Source: Legionellaceae bacterium | Lineage (GTDB): Bacteria; Pseudomonadota; Gammaproteobacteria; Legionellales; Legionellaceae | Reading direction: 5' to 3' | NCBI GenBank assembly: GCA_030696305.1 | Contig: JAUYSP010000013.1 | Span: forward strand, 1-46,301 | Length of the DNA: 46,301 nucleotides | Shown: positions 36,631 to 45,326 of the stretch, piece by piece | Layout: each line of letters starts with the position of its first letter | How positions within the stretch are numbered: the first letter of the stretch is position 1 | The notes under the pieces: generated by a model | The model's database searches: none | Seen by the model: only the letters and a program-made list of their open reading frames with translations | What the model was told of the DNA's origin: nothing | Program-made: the position numbers and the translations under genes

Positions 36631-37668
36631 ATGGATAAAATTCTACTTAAACACATATTGATTATTTTTGCCGTTATTTTTACTCTTTGTTACGTGATTC
36701 CCTCTAACGCCTGTAGTCGTATTACTTACACCGGCTCTGATAATACGGTTATTGTTGGACGGTCGATGGATTGGGACGAAGATATTAAAACCGATTTATG
36801 GGTATTCCCTGCAGGAATCGCGCGGGTAGGGAGCCCGCAGCCAAATAGTGTAACCTGGACTTCAAAGTATGGCAGCGTGATTGCTAGTGGCTACGATATG
36901 GGGACTGCGGATGGCATAAACAACAAGGGCTTAGTTGCAAATTTATTATATTTATCATCTTCAAATTATGGTGAAGATAAGCCAGATCGTAAGTCGCTAT
37001 CTGTTCTCAATTGGGCTCAATATATTTTAGATAATTATGCGACCGTAAATGAAGCAGTTAATGATTTTGGACAAGATAAATTTCATATGTTTGCGCCGAC
37101 TCTACCAAATGGCGCCGCGCCTACAGTGCATCTGGCGATTGCTGATGCAACTGGTGACAATGCTATTTTTGAATATGTGGATGGTAAATTGGTCATTCAT
37201 CATAATCCCGCATATAAAGTAATGACTAACGAACCGGTATATGATAAACAATTGGCGCTCAATGATTACTGGCAAAAATTAAACGGTGCCTTTTTACCCG
37301 GTACTGGAAATCCTGAAGATCGATTTGTGCGAGCAAGCTATTACCTTCATACCGCACCACAAACAGTTGATTTACAAAAATCAATAGCGACTGTTTTTTC
37401 TATTATTAGAAATGTCTCTGTACCGTTTAATACTGAAATATCAGGAAAGCCAAATCTCGCTCCTACATTATGGCGAAGTGTGTCTGATTTAACCCACAAT
37501 GTATATTATTTTGAAAGCACTGATCGACCGAATGTGTTTTGGGTTAGTTTAGACAAACTAGATTTGAAAATCGGAGCTCCTATTAAGAAGTTACCGCTTC
37601 AGCAAGGCGAAATTTATGCGGGAGAAGTAGGAGAGCGTTTTGTCAGCAGCAAGCCTTTTTTTGAGTAA
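36631..37668 (+). CDS. Choloylglycine hydrolase/penicillin V acylase family Ntn hydrolase, secreted
   Basis: 345 residues from the ATG at 36631, which has GGAG seven bases upstream; an in-frame earlier start adds 11 residues and lacks a ribosome site. A signal peptide (1-27) ends at SNA, exposing C28 as the N-terminal nucleophile (ACSRITYTG). The family motifs GRSMDWDED and ADGINNKGLVANLLYL follow. This family hydrolyses conjugated bile salts, penicillin V and N-acyl-homoserine lactones. Gram-negative members often favour acyl-homoserine lactones or penicillin V over bile salts, so a quorum-signal or lipid-amide substrate is more likely than bile salts. Confidence 0.9.
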   Translation: MDKILLKHILIIFAVIFTLCYVIPSNACSRITYTGSDNTVIVGRSMDWDEDIKTDLWVFPAGIARVGSPQPNSVTWTSKYGSVIASGYDMGTADGINNKGLVANLLYLSSSNYGEDKPDRKSLSVLNWAQYILDNYATVNEAVNDFGQDKFHMFAPTLPNGAAPTVHLAIADATGDNAIFEYVDGKLVIHHNPAYKVMTNEPVYDKQLALNDYWQKLNGAFLPGTGNPEDRFVRASYYLHTAPQTVDLQKSIATVFSIIRNVSVPFNTEISGKPNLAPTLWRSVSDLTHNVYYFESTDRPNVFWVSLDKLDLKIGAPIKKLPLQQGEIYAGEVGERFVSSKPFFE

Positions 37669-37677
37669 AATGAACTA

Positions 37678-37709
37678 ACGTCATCTAGAGCGCAAGTGAA
37701 AGATGACGT
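37678..37709. terminator. Hairpin after the Ntn hydrolase gene
   Basis: A perfect nine-base-pair stem, ACGTCATCT (37678-37686) with AGATGACGT (37701-37709) and a 14-base loop, just beyond the stop at 37668 and before convergent folK. No U-tract. It may be a dispersed REP-like hairpin serving as a terminator. Confidence 0.45.
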
Positions 37710-37753
37710 ATCTAAGGAGTTGCGTCTGATCATAGGGAATGGCTACTGAGATG

Positions 37754-37769
37754 ACGCCGCTGGTCGTTC
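37754..37769 (+). repeat. Fragment of a REP-like repeat
   Basis: GACGCCGCTGGTCGTTCGGAATCT (starting 37754) shares GTCGTTCGGAA and the AATCT end with 31867-31894. Short and degenerate, in the spacer between convergent genes. Confidence 0.35.
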
Positions 37770-37807
37770 GGAATCTGAATGTAACAAGACCCTAACCGCA
37801 GGACGTT

Positions 37808-38254
37808 TTATTTCATGTACGTATTAAGCTCGATGCCATTGGGGAGACTTATCTCTGGCGATAACTCTAAAAGTGGAATGAGGACAAAATCTCGCTGTAG
37901 CATTTCTGGGTGAGGGATGGTTAAGCTAGGTGTTTGAATGATTTGGTTACCATATAACAAAATATCAATATCGATGGTTCGCGGACCCCATTTCTTTTTG
38001 CAAATTCGCCGTTGTTTTTGTTCTATTTTTTTGCAGAAGTTTAAAAGATGCGCAGGTGGCAGTGATGTTTGAAGAGCAATCACTAAATTATAAAACATAG
38101 GCTGTGCTCGAACGCCAATTGGTGGATTAAAATAGACAGTAGATATGTCTATGATGATTGACTTTGGAAGTGTACGAAGCGTTGCAATAGCTTGATTCAA
38201 TTGGCGTTTTGGCGATTTTAAATTACTTCCTAAACCCAAATAACACAAAGACAA
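37808..38254 (-). CDS. folK: 6-hydroxymethyl-7,8-dihydropterin pyrophosphokinase
   Basis: Transfers pyrophosphate from ATP to hydroxymethyl-dihydropterin in folate synthesis. The 148-residue protein has the family start CYLGLGSNLKSPKRQLNQAI, NPPIGVRAQPMFYNLV, and the signature WGPRTIDIDILLYGN near the middle. The start is TTG (38254), two bases after the pcnB stop, with GGCGGA as ribosome site. No earlier start is possible in this frame without running into pcnB. The pcnB-folK order is conserved in gammaproteobacteria. Confidence 0.95.
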   Translation of the reverse strand: MSLCYLGLGSNLKSPKRQLNQAIATLRTLPKSIIIDISTVYFNPPIGVRAQPMFYNLVIALQTSLPPAHLLNFCKKIEQKQRRICKKKWGPRTIDIDILLYGNQIIQTPSLTIPHPEMLQRDFVLIPLLELSPEISLPNGIELNTYMK

Positions 38255-38256
38255 TT

Positions 38257-39570
38257 TTATTTCCGCCGTGGTTTTTTAGGAGAAGGAGAGGTACATTCAT
38301 CAACCATTTTATTTTGAGTATCCAGATCAACTTCTTGAAACGTAGTCCACCATTGCGCTAGCTCCATAGATTCATCGCCCGCCAATGCTCGTAAAGCAAG
38401 AAAGTCATAAGCTGCTCTAAAACGCGGATGTTGTAACAGATGGTGGGCACGTTCTCCTGAACGCTTGGCCAATCTAAATTGCAGTAGCCATATTTCTCGC
38501 ATAATTTGGGTGTGTCGTTTGGGGATCGTAATATGTTTGTTTTGTTCGCTAATGACGTATGACATCGCTTGATCTAAAGCGGGTAAAGGATCTACGCCGT
38601 CTTCTTGTAATTGATGAGTCCGGGCTAATAATGGGAACCATAATAATATTGCATAAAGAAAAGCGGGATTAACCGGTTTATTGTCACGAATACGCGTGTC
38701 GGTGCTTTCTAAAGCAAATATCAGCAATGTGTTTACTGGGTATTCACTTTTAAACAGCGCTGCCGTTTGCGGAAACAAAAACTTGAATAAGTCGTATTGT
38801 TCTAACATACGTTGGACAGATTCAGCTTGACCACAATGATACAATTTGAGCATTTCCTCAAACAACCGCGAGCTTGAAATATGAGAAATAAGATGATTCA
38901 ACTCGTGGATTGGGGCTGCTGTCTCGGGTGCTAATTCGAAATGCAATTTAGCGCTAAAGCGGATGGCTCGCAACATGCGGACTGGATCCTCCTGATAGCG
39001 CGTCGCTGGATCACCAATAACACGAATGATCCGTTGATTGATGTCATTGACTCCTTGAGTAAAGTCAATAATAGAGCCATCTTGAATGTTGTAATATAAT
39101 GAATTAATCGTAAAATCACGTCGCCAAGCATCTTCTTCGAATGTGCCATAGACGTTATCTTTAACAAGCATGCCACGATCGTTCATTTGATGACTATCGT
39201 TTACTACTTCATGCCCACGAAACGTCGCTACCTCAATAATTTCACGATGGTAAAGGATATGTACTAATTTGAAACGGCGGCCAATAATACGCGCGTTACG
39301 AAATAGATTTCGTACTTGGTTGGGTGTTGCATCAGTAGCAACATCAAAATCTTTGGGTACTTTACGTAACAATAGGTCACGTACGCTGCCACCCACGAGA
39401 TAGGCCTGAAATCCGCTGCTACTCAAACGATTTAATACCTTAAGCGCATTGGGGTTAATATCCGTTTTAGATACATGGTGATCGCTGCGAGGTATCACAA
39501 AGTCTGCGTTAATTGATTGTTTAGCATGCTTTGATGATTTACGTAACAGCTTTTTAATGATATTGATAAT
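38257..39570 (-). CDS. pcnB: Poly(A) polymerase I, probably starting at AUU
   Basis: Adds 3' poly(A) tails to RNA, promoting decay. The nucleotidyltransferase core contains AYLVGGSVRDLLLRK and KDFDVATDA, then RRDFTINSLYYN and LRAIRFSAKL; the C-terminus is basic (SPSPKKPRRK). The first conventional start is GTG at 39498, but that removes the usual basic N-terminus ahead of the conserved IPR motif and has a poor ribosome site. An in-frame ATT at 39570 has GGAG seven bases upstream and yields an extension rich in Lys/Arg (INIIKKLLRKSSKH). E. coli pcnB is known to start at AUU, so I chose ATT; 39498 is the alternative. Confidence 0.9.
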   Translation of the reverse strand: MINIIKKLLRKSSKHAKQSINADFVIPRSDHHVSKTDINPNALKVLNRLSSSGFQAYLVGGSVRDLLLRKVPKDFDVATDATPNQVRNLFRNARIIGRRFKLVHILYHREIIEVATFRGHEVVNDSHQMNDRGMLVKDNVYGTFEEDAWRRDFTINSLYYNIQDGSIIDFTQGVNDINQRIIRVIGDPATRYQEDPVRMLRAIRFSAKLHFELAPETAAPIHELNHLISHISSSRLFEEMLKLYHCGQAESVQRMLEQYDLFKFLFPQTAALFKSEYPVNTLLIFALESTDTRIRDNKPVNPAFLYAILLWFPLLARTHQLQEDGVDPLPALDQAMSYVISEQNKHITIPKRHTQIMREIWLLQFRLAKRSGERAHHLLQHPRFRAAYDFLALRALAGDESMELAQWWTTFQEVDLDTQNKMVDECTSPSPKKPRRK

Positions 39571-39581
39571 TAATGTTCTCC
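39568..39581 (-). promoter_or_regulatory. Ribosome-binding site and AUU start of pcnB
   Basis: On the minus strand GGAG (39581-39578) is followed by seven bases and ATT (39570-39568), in frame with pcnB. No stop intervenes before the GTG at 39498. Confidence 0.6.
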
Positions 39582-39731
39582 AACTTCTATCTTTAGGATG
39601 CTATTATAACCAAGCTAAAACGGAAAGTGAATGAGGGCTTGTTGTTTGGGTGATTAAAACTGCTATTTATATGTTGGGCATGCGATCCTTCAAAGACGAA
39701 AATAGCATGATAATTAAACAGAGGGCGTCAC

Positions 39732-40463
39732 ATGGATTTATTGGATATTGGATTAAGCGTTTTAACGTTGACTGTGTTAGAAATCATTCTGGGTATTGAT
39801 AATCTGGTTTTTTTAACAATCCTAACAGAAAAGCTACCAGCGGCTCAACGAAAGCGAGCTCGGCGTTGGGGGCTTTCGTTTGCTTGGATTACGCGATTGA
39901 TTTTATTGGCTTCGGCGGTATGGATTGTTCAATTGAAGCAACCAATTATTACTTTTCATGAATTTTCTTTTTCTATACGCGATTTATTTTTATTTTTAGG
40001 GGGTGCTTTTTTAATTACAAAAGCGACCCAAGAAATTCACTATGAATTAGTCGATAAAGATGACGAATTGCGAGACAGTCAATCCCCTGTTTCAATAACA
40101 TTTCGCGGTGTTGTTACTCAAGTTGCTTTAATGGATATCATTTTTTCTCTGGATAGTGTGCTAACTGCCATTGGTTTAACCAATCATTACATTGTAATGG
40201 TTGTCGCTATCACAATTGCTATATTAATTATGATCTATGCTAGTCATGCGGTTGGAAGTTTTATTGAAAAACATCCGACTATTAAAATGTTGGCATTAAG
40301 TTTTTTAATTTTAATCGGGACTTTGCTGATTGCAGATAGTTTCTCATTCCACATTCCGCGGGGCTATTTATATTTTGCAATGGGTTTCTCATTAGGAGTC
40401 GAGGCGCTCAATTTATTGAAACGGGATCGTCTCAGAGCGAAATTGCGAAGGAAAAAAAAATAA
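39732..40463 (+). CDS. TerC family integral membrane protein
   Basis: 243 residues with about seven membrane helices. The family marks are EIILGIDNLVFLTILTEKLP near the start and QVALMDIIFSLDSVLTAIGL in the middle; both contain the acidic residues (D23 and equivalents) thought to bind metal ions. Recent work on TerC-family proteins links them to metal export during metallation of secreted proteins; the specific role here is inferred. It ends in a highly basic cytoplasmic tail (RLRAKLRRKKK). One base separates it from hemJ, so the two are cotranscribed. Confidence 0.9.
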   Translation: MDLLDIGLSVLTLTVLEIILGIDNLVFLTILTEKLPAAQRKRARRWGLSFAWITRLILLASAVWIVQLKQPIITFHEFSFSIRDLFLFLGGAFLITKATQEIHYELVDKDDELRDSQSPVSITFRGVVTQVALMDIIFSLDSVLTAIGLTNHYIVMVVAITIAILIMIYASHAVGSFIEKHPTIKMLALSFLILIGTLLIADSFSFHIPRGYLYFAMGFSLGVEALNLLKRDRLRAKLRRKKK

Positions 40464-40464
40464 A

Positions 40465-40884
40465 ATGTTGATTTTAAAGGCATTTCACATAATTTCGATG
40501 GTCGCTTGGTTTGCGGGACTTTTTTATTTACCTCGACTATTCGTTTATCATGCTGAAACCACAGATACACTTAGTTTGGATCGATTTAAAGTAATGGAAT
40601 ATCGCTTATTTTATGCGATAACAACTCCCGCTGCTGTTTTGACCACGGTGCTTGGCATTTGGTTAATTGCTTATAATTCATCTTATTATTTAACTGTCGG
40701 TTGGATGCATGCAAAACTTGCATTGGTAGGTTTGTTATGGTTTTACCACATACTATGTGGTTATTATGTAAAGCAATTTGCTCATGATAAAAATAGTCGG
40801 ACGTCTCGATTTTATCGCGTATTTAATGAAATCCCAACGTTATTATTGGTTGGGATTGTCATATTGGTTGTGGTTAAGCCTTAG
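40465..40884 (+). CDS. hemJ: Protoporphyrinogen oxidase HemJ
   Basis: Membrane enzyme that converts protoporphyrinogen IX to protoporphyrin IX in heme synthesis, used by most Gram-negatives lacking HemG or HemY. The 139-residue protein has four membrane helices and the conserved start KAFHIISMVAWFAGLFYLPR, in which His and Arg are invariant, followed by FVYHAE and later GWMHAKLALVG. Immediately downstream of terC and convergent with the rubredoxin gene six bases away. Confidence 0.92.
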   Translation: MLILKAFHIISMVAWFAGLFYLPRLFVYHAETTDTLSLDRFKVMEYRLFYAITTPAAVLTTVLGIWLIAYNSSYYLTVGWMHAKLALVGLLWFYHILCGYYVKQFAHDKNSRTSRFYRVFNEIPTLLLVGIVILVVVKP

Positions 40885-40889
40885 TAAGT

Positions 40890-41069
40890 TTATGACTCAA
40901 TTTCTACCATTTCAAAATCTTCTTTACCTGCACCGCAGTCGGGACAAAACCAGTTTTCAGGAACATCTTCCCAAAAAGTACCTGCTTCGATTCCATCTTC
41001 AGGCCAGCCCACAGCTTCATCATAAATATAACCGCAGATAACACACATGAATTTTTTATATTGTTGCAT
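40890..41069 (-). CDS. Rubredoxin
   Basis: A 59-residue one-iron electron carrier. The iron ligands are C9 and C12 ([14 protein letters not shown]) and C42 and C45 ([13 protein letters not shown]), with the aromatic core Y4, Y14, W31-equivalents ([12 protein letters not shown]) in place. Such proteins pass electrons to alkane hydroxylases, rubrerythrins or nitric-oxide-detoxifying flavoproteins. It starts at ATG and is convergent with hemJ. A partner reductase or hydroxylase is not nearby. The gene is short and easily overlooked. Confidence 0.95.
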   Translation of the reverse strand: MQQYKKFMCVICGYIYDEAVGWPEDGIEAGTFWEDVPENWFCPDCGAGKEDFEMVEIES

Positions 41070-41232
41070 CTATATTGCTCTATTATTTAAAGCGCCTAAT
41101 TTAACGGCTGTTGCATTGGAAGTAAAGAAAATATCTAGAATTTTTCGTAACTCGGCTAGTAATTCTATTGGAAATTGTGCAGAATGATGCACGACGTAGG
41201 TATTTAAGTGAATATTATAAAGGGGATTGGTT

Positions 41233-41943
41233 ATGAAAATGAAATTAGTCGCTGCTGCAGTGATGAGTTTTACACTGTCAACGACATTTGCTGCGACGGA
41301 CGCATCATTAAATACTGATATTGAAAAACTGTCATACAGTATTGGCGTTGATTTAGGAAAAAATATTAAAAAACAAGGCATTGATATTAATGTTCCTGCT
41401 ATGTCAAAAGGGATACAAGATGCAATGAGTGATGGACAATTACAAATGTCAGATGCAGAAATGAAAGATGCATTGGTTAAATTCCAAAAAGATTTGATGG
41501 CAAAACGTACAGCGACATTTGAGAAAAAAGCAGAAGAAAACAAATCAAAAGGCGAAACGTTCTTAAATGAAAATAGATTAAAGCAAGGCGTTGTCGTATT
41601 AGCGAGTGGATTACAATACAAAGTTATTACAGCAGGTACAGGCGCAAAACCTGTAAAAGATGATACAGTAACGGTGGAATATACTGGTAAATTGATTAAT
41701 GGCGATGTGTTTGATAGCACAGATAAAGCAGGAAAACCGGCTACATTTCAATTAACACAAGTTATCCCGGGCTGGACTGAAGCACTGCAATTAATGCCAG
41801 TTGGTTCAACATGGGAATTATATGTTCCTGCTAATTTAGCATATGGCTCACGGAATGTAGGTGGGTTGATCGGACCAAATGAAACGTTAATTTTCACTGT
41901 TCATTTAATTTCTATTGATAAAACTGCTAGTCAGAAAAAATAA
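41233..41943 (+). CDS. FKBP-type peptidyl-prolyl isomerase, Mip/FkpA-like
   Basis: Periplasmic or outer-membrane prolyl isomerase, 236 residues from the ATG at 41233, which has GGGG eight bases upstream. Signal peptide about 1-20 (LSTTFA). The helical dimerisation/linker region covers about 25-125 ([18 protein letters not shown] near the start, typical of Mip/FkpA). The FKBP domain follows with [38 protein letters not shown] and [20 protein letters not shown]. Mip of Legionella is a virulence factor that aids infection; the same domain order here suggests an equivalent role, but this is inferred. Confidence 0.95.
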   Translation: MKMKLVAAAVMSFTLSTTFAATDASLNTDIEKLSYSIGVDLGKNIKKQGIDINVPAMSKGIQDAMSDGQLQMSDAEMKDALVKFQKDLMAKRTATFEKKAEENKSKGETFLNENRLKQGVVVLASGLQYKVITAGTGAKPVKDDTVTVEYTGKLINGDVFDSTDKAGKPATFQLTQVIPGWTEALQLMPVGSTWELYVPANLAYGSRNVGGLIGPNETLIFTVHLISIDKTASQKK

Positions 41944-41957
41944 TATCATACAGAAAA

Positions 41958-41977
41958 ATCCCCGCCTGAGCGGGGAT
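41958..41977. terminator. Hairpin after the FKBP gene
   Basis: ATCCCCGC pairs with GCGGGGAT (loop CTGA). A run of A precedes it, so on the minus strand it has a U-tract; in the plus direction the downstream sequence is only moderately T-rich. It likely ends the FKBP transcript before ampG. Confidence 0.6.
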
Positions 41978-42012
41978 AAACTTCATCTTAAGTCCACTTC
42001 TCTAAGCTCACT

Positions 42013-43233
42013 ATGATCAAACGATTCCTTATTGTTTTTATTCTTGGTTTCTCTTCTGGATTACCCCTGGCATTAGTAAGTAGTACTTTACAAGCCTGGT
42101 TTGCTGATGTGGGCATGTCTGTAGCAGCGACCAGTTTGCTTAGCTTGCTTGGTTTTCCCTATGTGTATCGATTTTTATGGGCTCCTGTTCTAGATCGGTA
42201 TTCGTTGTTGCCCAAAATAGGGAAGCGGCGTAGTTGGATTTTAATGATGCAAATTTTCCTATGCATCGGTTTTAATGCAATGGCCTGGCTCTCTCCATTA
42301 ACTTCACCGGTATTAATGGCTTGCTTAGGTTTTGTTTTAGCTAGTATTTCTGCAACACAAGATGCAACAATTGATGCACATCGAACGGAATATTTACCGA
42401 CAACCGAGTATGCTTTAGGTGCATCATTGGCTGTTTTGGGTTATCGTTTAGCATTGTTGGTGGCTGGTGGATTGGCATTGATTATTGCTCAATATGCTGG
42501 ATGGGCCGTTACTTATCGGGTTATGGGCTGCTTAATGCTCTTTGGTATGATTGCAACCTTATGGAGCCCTGAACCTTCCAAACAAACAGTACATGAAACG
42601 TCTCTGTTAATTTTATTTGTCCTTCCCGTAAAAAATCTCATTGCACGACCAGGTTTCCTTCCATTTTGTTTATTCATTCTGTTTTATAAATTAGGTGAAG
42701 CGTTTACGACAAGCACTAGCGGTATTGTGATGCCATTTTTAATTCAAGGTATAGGATTTTCGTTGGAGACGATTGCCTATGTGAATAAAATTATTGGTGT
42801 GATTGCAATCTTGGTCGGCGGATTGGTTGCCGGTTTAATTTTGTTACGGTGGTCTTTGTTTCGGACTTTACTGGTATTTGGAATCATTCAAGCTTTAACA
42901 AATGGGCTTTTTGTATTATTAGCTCAAGAAGGTAAAAATGTTATATTATTTTCATGTGCTGTCATTAGTGATAATTTTGCTGCAGGCATGGGATCAACTG
43001 CGTTGGTTGCCTTATTTATGCGCTTTGTAGATCAACGTTTTACAGCAGCTCAATTTTCAATGCTTGTGGCATTAGCTACTTTGCCACGTGTTTTTTCTGG
43101 GCCAATTGGCGCGTTTATACAGGCACATTTTGGTTGGGTAGGTTTGTATCAAATTTCATTTGTATTGGCTTTCGGATTTATTCCATTTCTAAGGATGCTT
43201 AGACATCAACCATATTTTCTGAAAGCGGGTTAA
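42013..43233 (+). CDS. ampG: AmpG-like muropeptide permease (MFS)
   Basis: A 12-helix major-facilitator protein of 406 residues. AmpG imports anhydro-muropeptides released in cell-wall turnover. The characteristic start is FSSGLPLALVSSTLQAWFAD, followed by FPYVYRFLWAPVLDRY, the acidic/polar ASISATQDATIDAHRTEYL helix and the GKRRSWI loop. Length is shorter than E. coli AmpG but within the bacterial range for this group. It recycles wall material and is often tied to beta-lactamase induction; no beta-lactamase gene lies here. Its stop overlaps that of the convergent kinase gene by four bases. Confidence 0.88.
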   Translation: MIKRFLIVFILGFSSGLPLALVSSTLQAWFADVGMSVAATSLLSLLGFPYVYRFLWAPVLDRYSLLPKIGKRRSWILMMQIFLCIGFNAMAWLSPLTSPVLMACLGFVLASISATQDATIDAHRTEYLPTTEYALGASLAVLGYRLALLVAGGLALIIAQYAGWAVTYRVMGCLMLFGMIATLWSPEPSKQTVHETSLLILFVLPVKNLIARPGFLPFCLFILFYKLGEAFTTSTSGIVMPFLIQGIGFSLETIAYVNKIIGVIAILVGGLVAGLILLRWSLFRTLLVFGIIQALTNGLFVLLAQEGKNVILFSCAVISDNFAAGMGSTALVALFMRFVDQRFTAAQFSMLVALATLPRVFSGPIGAFIQAHFGWVGLYQISFVLAFGFIPFLRMLRHQPYFLKAG

Positions 43234-44642
43234 GCCAGCGTTGTTTTAGTCGGAAATAGAACGCGTACAATTAAACCGGTCCCTTCTGTTGGTGAACTTA
43301 AAATAATACGTGCATTATGCAACGAAGCAATTTGCTGCACAATTGCAAGTCCAAGTCCGCTGCCCGGACTTGTATTGCCCAGTGCTCTGAAAAAACGCTC
43401 AAAAACACGACTATGTAGTTCTTCAGGTATACCTGGTCCATTATCCTCTACCTGCAGAACCACTTCGTCTTTTTCTTGATATACGGCGACCAAAACATGG
43501 CCATTTTGATCGCTATAACGTATTGCATTATCGACTAAATTTCGAATTAGAATACTGATTGTAGTGGGATTACCCGGAAAGAGTTGAATATTGGGATCAT
43601 GATCAAATTCTAGTTCAATTTGTTGTTTAACAGCAGCTGGTGCAAGCATAGCTAGGATTTCACGAGTGACTTTGACTAGATTTACATTATCCAGATCATT
43701 AATATTGATATCATCAGGCAGGAGTTTACTCATGGTAAGTAATTGCTGGACGATATGGGTGTTGCGATCAACGCTTGCAATTACTTTTTGCAAAGCGATA
43801 TTTTTTTCATCGATATTATTCGTGTTGAGTGCTACTTGTGCTTGAGCTTTAAGTGCAGCAAGCGGTGTTCGAAGTTCATGCGCAGCATCTGCAGCAAAAC
43901 GTTTTTCTCGTTCAAATCCTTCCTTCAATCGATAAAATAGTTTATTTAATTCATCAATTACTGGTTTAATTTCCTCGGGAAGTGCCTCAATACTAACAGG
44001 TTCTAAATGACTGGGTGCGCGGTTAGCTACTTCTTGGGCGACGCGATCTAAGCTATCTAAACCTTTGCCAATAACTATCCATATTAATAAGCCAGATAAC
44101 GGGAAAGTAAGTAGCATAATGTATAAGTCATCTAAAGCAATGCGTTGGCCTAATTCGTCACGCGTGTCATATCGTTCTGCTAATACAGTATTGATACCGG
44201 CTTTGGGATTGTTTGTAGTAAATACACGCCATTTTTTGTCATCAATTATTTTGTCGCTGAAGCCATCGCTATTAGTAAACAAGGGGACTCTTGGTGTTCC
44301 AGATGAATGCAACAATAACGTATTATTAGCCCATACTTGAAAATTAAAGCGATCTAGATAATATTCAGGGGGTTGATTATAAAGATGAGGTCTTGGGTAA
44401 TACGTTTCAATTTTTTTAGGAATACTATCTAAGCTTTTTTGAATTGTCAGGAGTGGTCGTTGATGTATATCATCGCCTAATAAGGCTTGATAAGATAAAG
44501 TCGAAATGGCCATTAGCGTATCTAAATGTTCTTGTATGTCTTTTTGATCAAGATAATAGTTACCAATGGCTGTCACAGTCGTGGTAATCGTAACCGCGAA
44601 TAATAAATTGATTAATAAAAATTTACGAATCGATGATTTCAA
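43230..44642 (-). CDS. Two-component sensor histidine kinase, QseC/PmrB type
   Basis: 470 residues. A first membrane helix (about 8-28) and a second (about 175-195) flank a periplasmic sensor region of about 145 residues. The cytoplasmic part has an HAMP-like linker, the HisKA box with phospho-acceptor H255 (ADAAHELRTPLAALKAQ), and the ATPase with NLVDNAIRYSD, VEDNGPGIPEE and GSGLGLAIVQQIA. All catalytic boxes are intact. Signal unknown. The gene lies 21 bases after the response-regulator gene on the same strand, so they form one operon. Confidence 0.93.
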   Translation of the reverse strand: MKSSIRKFLLINLLFAVTITTTVTAIGNYYLDQKDIQEHLDTLMAISTLSYQALLGDDIHQRPLLTIQKSLDSIPKKIETYYPRPHLYNQPPEYYLDRFNFQVWANNTLLLHSSGTPRVPLFTNSDGFSDKIIDDKKWRVFTTNNPKAGINTVLAERYDTRDELGQRIALDDLYIMLLTFPLSGLLIWIVIGKGLDSLDRVAQEVANRAPSHLEPVSIEALPEEIKPVIDELNKLFYRLKEGFEREKRFAADAAHELRTPLAALKAQAQVALNTNNIDEKNIALQKVIASVDRNTHIVQQLLTMSKLLPDDININDLDNVNLVKVTREILAMLAPAAVKQQIELEFDHDPNIQLFPGNPTTISILIRNLVDNAIRYSDQNGHVLVAVYQEKDEVVLQVEDNGPGIPEELHSRVFERFFRALGNTSPGSGLGLAIVQQIASLHNARIILSSPTEGTGLIVRVLFPTKTTLA

Positions 44643-44663
44643 AATTTAAATACCCTACGCAGG

Positions 44664-45326
44664 TTAACTTTTCTTTTCCACTAAATACCCTATACCCCGA
44701 ATGGTTCGGATAAAATTAGCATTCAATTTTTTCCGTAGGTTATGAATATGAACTTCCAAGACATTGCTATCCACATCCTCGTCCCAGCCATAGATACTTT
44801 GCATCAATAACTCACGTGATAACACTTGGCCATGGTTTTCTAATAACTTATGCAATAAGGCAAATTCACGCCGGGGGACATTGACCGGCACCCCATCTAA
44901 TAAAACGGAGTGCGCTGCAGGATCGAGTGTGATGTTGTTATATTGTAAAATAGCATCAGCGCGACCTTGAGATCTTCTTATAAGAGCCCTCACGCGAGCG
45001 CTTAATTCGTTTAAATCGAATGGTTTCGTAATATAATCATCCGCGCCACTATCGAGGCCTTTAACGCGATCTTCAATTGATTCTCGAGCGGTTAAAATAA
45101 TAACAGGTGTAACATTGCCGTCGTGTCGAATGCTTTGCAAAAGCTTGATACCAGATAGCTTTGGGAGACCCAAGTCTAAAATAATTAGGTCAAACGTCTC
45201 TGTTTTAATAACAGTTCGTGCGATTTCTCCATCTTTAAGCCAATCAACTACATAGCCGAATTGAGTTAACCCAGTTTTTACTGCATCACCAAGTAACTCA
45301 TCATCTTCTACTAGAAGTAGTCGCAT
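44664..45326 (-). CDS. Response regulator, OmpR/PhoB (QseB/PmrA) type
   Basis: 220 residues: a receiver domain with the acidic pocket near residues 8-9 (VEDDE), the phospho-acceptor D51 (LIILDLGLP) and K in TKPFD, followed by a winged-helix DNA-binding domain (NVLEVHIHNLRKKLNANFIRT near the end). Partner of the adjacent kinase. In Legionella and Coxiella the related PmrA controls the type IV secretion system and its effectors, which would link it to the effector-like genes here, but no PmrA boxes were sought systematically. Its ATG overlaps the yciB stop as TAATG. Confidence 0.93.
   Translation of the reverse strand: MRLLLVEDDELLGDAVKTGLTQFGYVVDWLKDGEIARTVIKTETFDLIILDLGLPKLSGIKLLQSIRHDGNVTPVIILTARESIEDRVKGLDSGADDYITKPFDLNELSARVRALIRRSQGRADAILQYNNITLDPAAHSVLLDGVPVNVPRREFALLHKLLENHGQVLSRELLMQSIYGWDEDVDSNVLEVHIHNLRKKLNANFIRTIRGIGYLVEKKS

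Noticed and set aside
41070..41720. Open frame of 216 codons on the minus strand, opposite the FKBP gene
   Set aside because: Antisense of the FKBP gene, whose domains are clear; no family seen in the translation.
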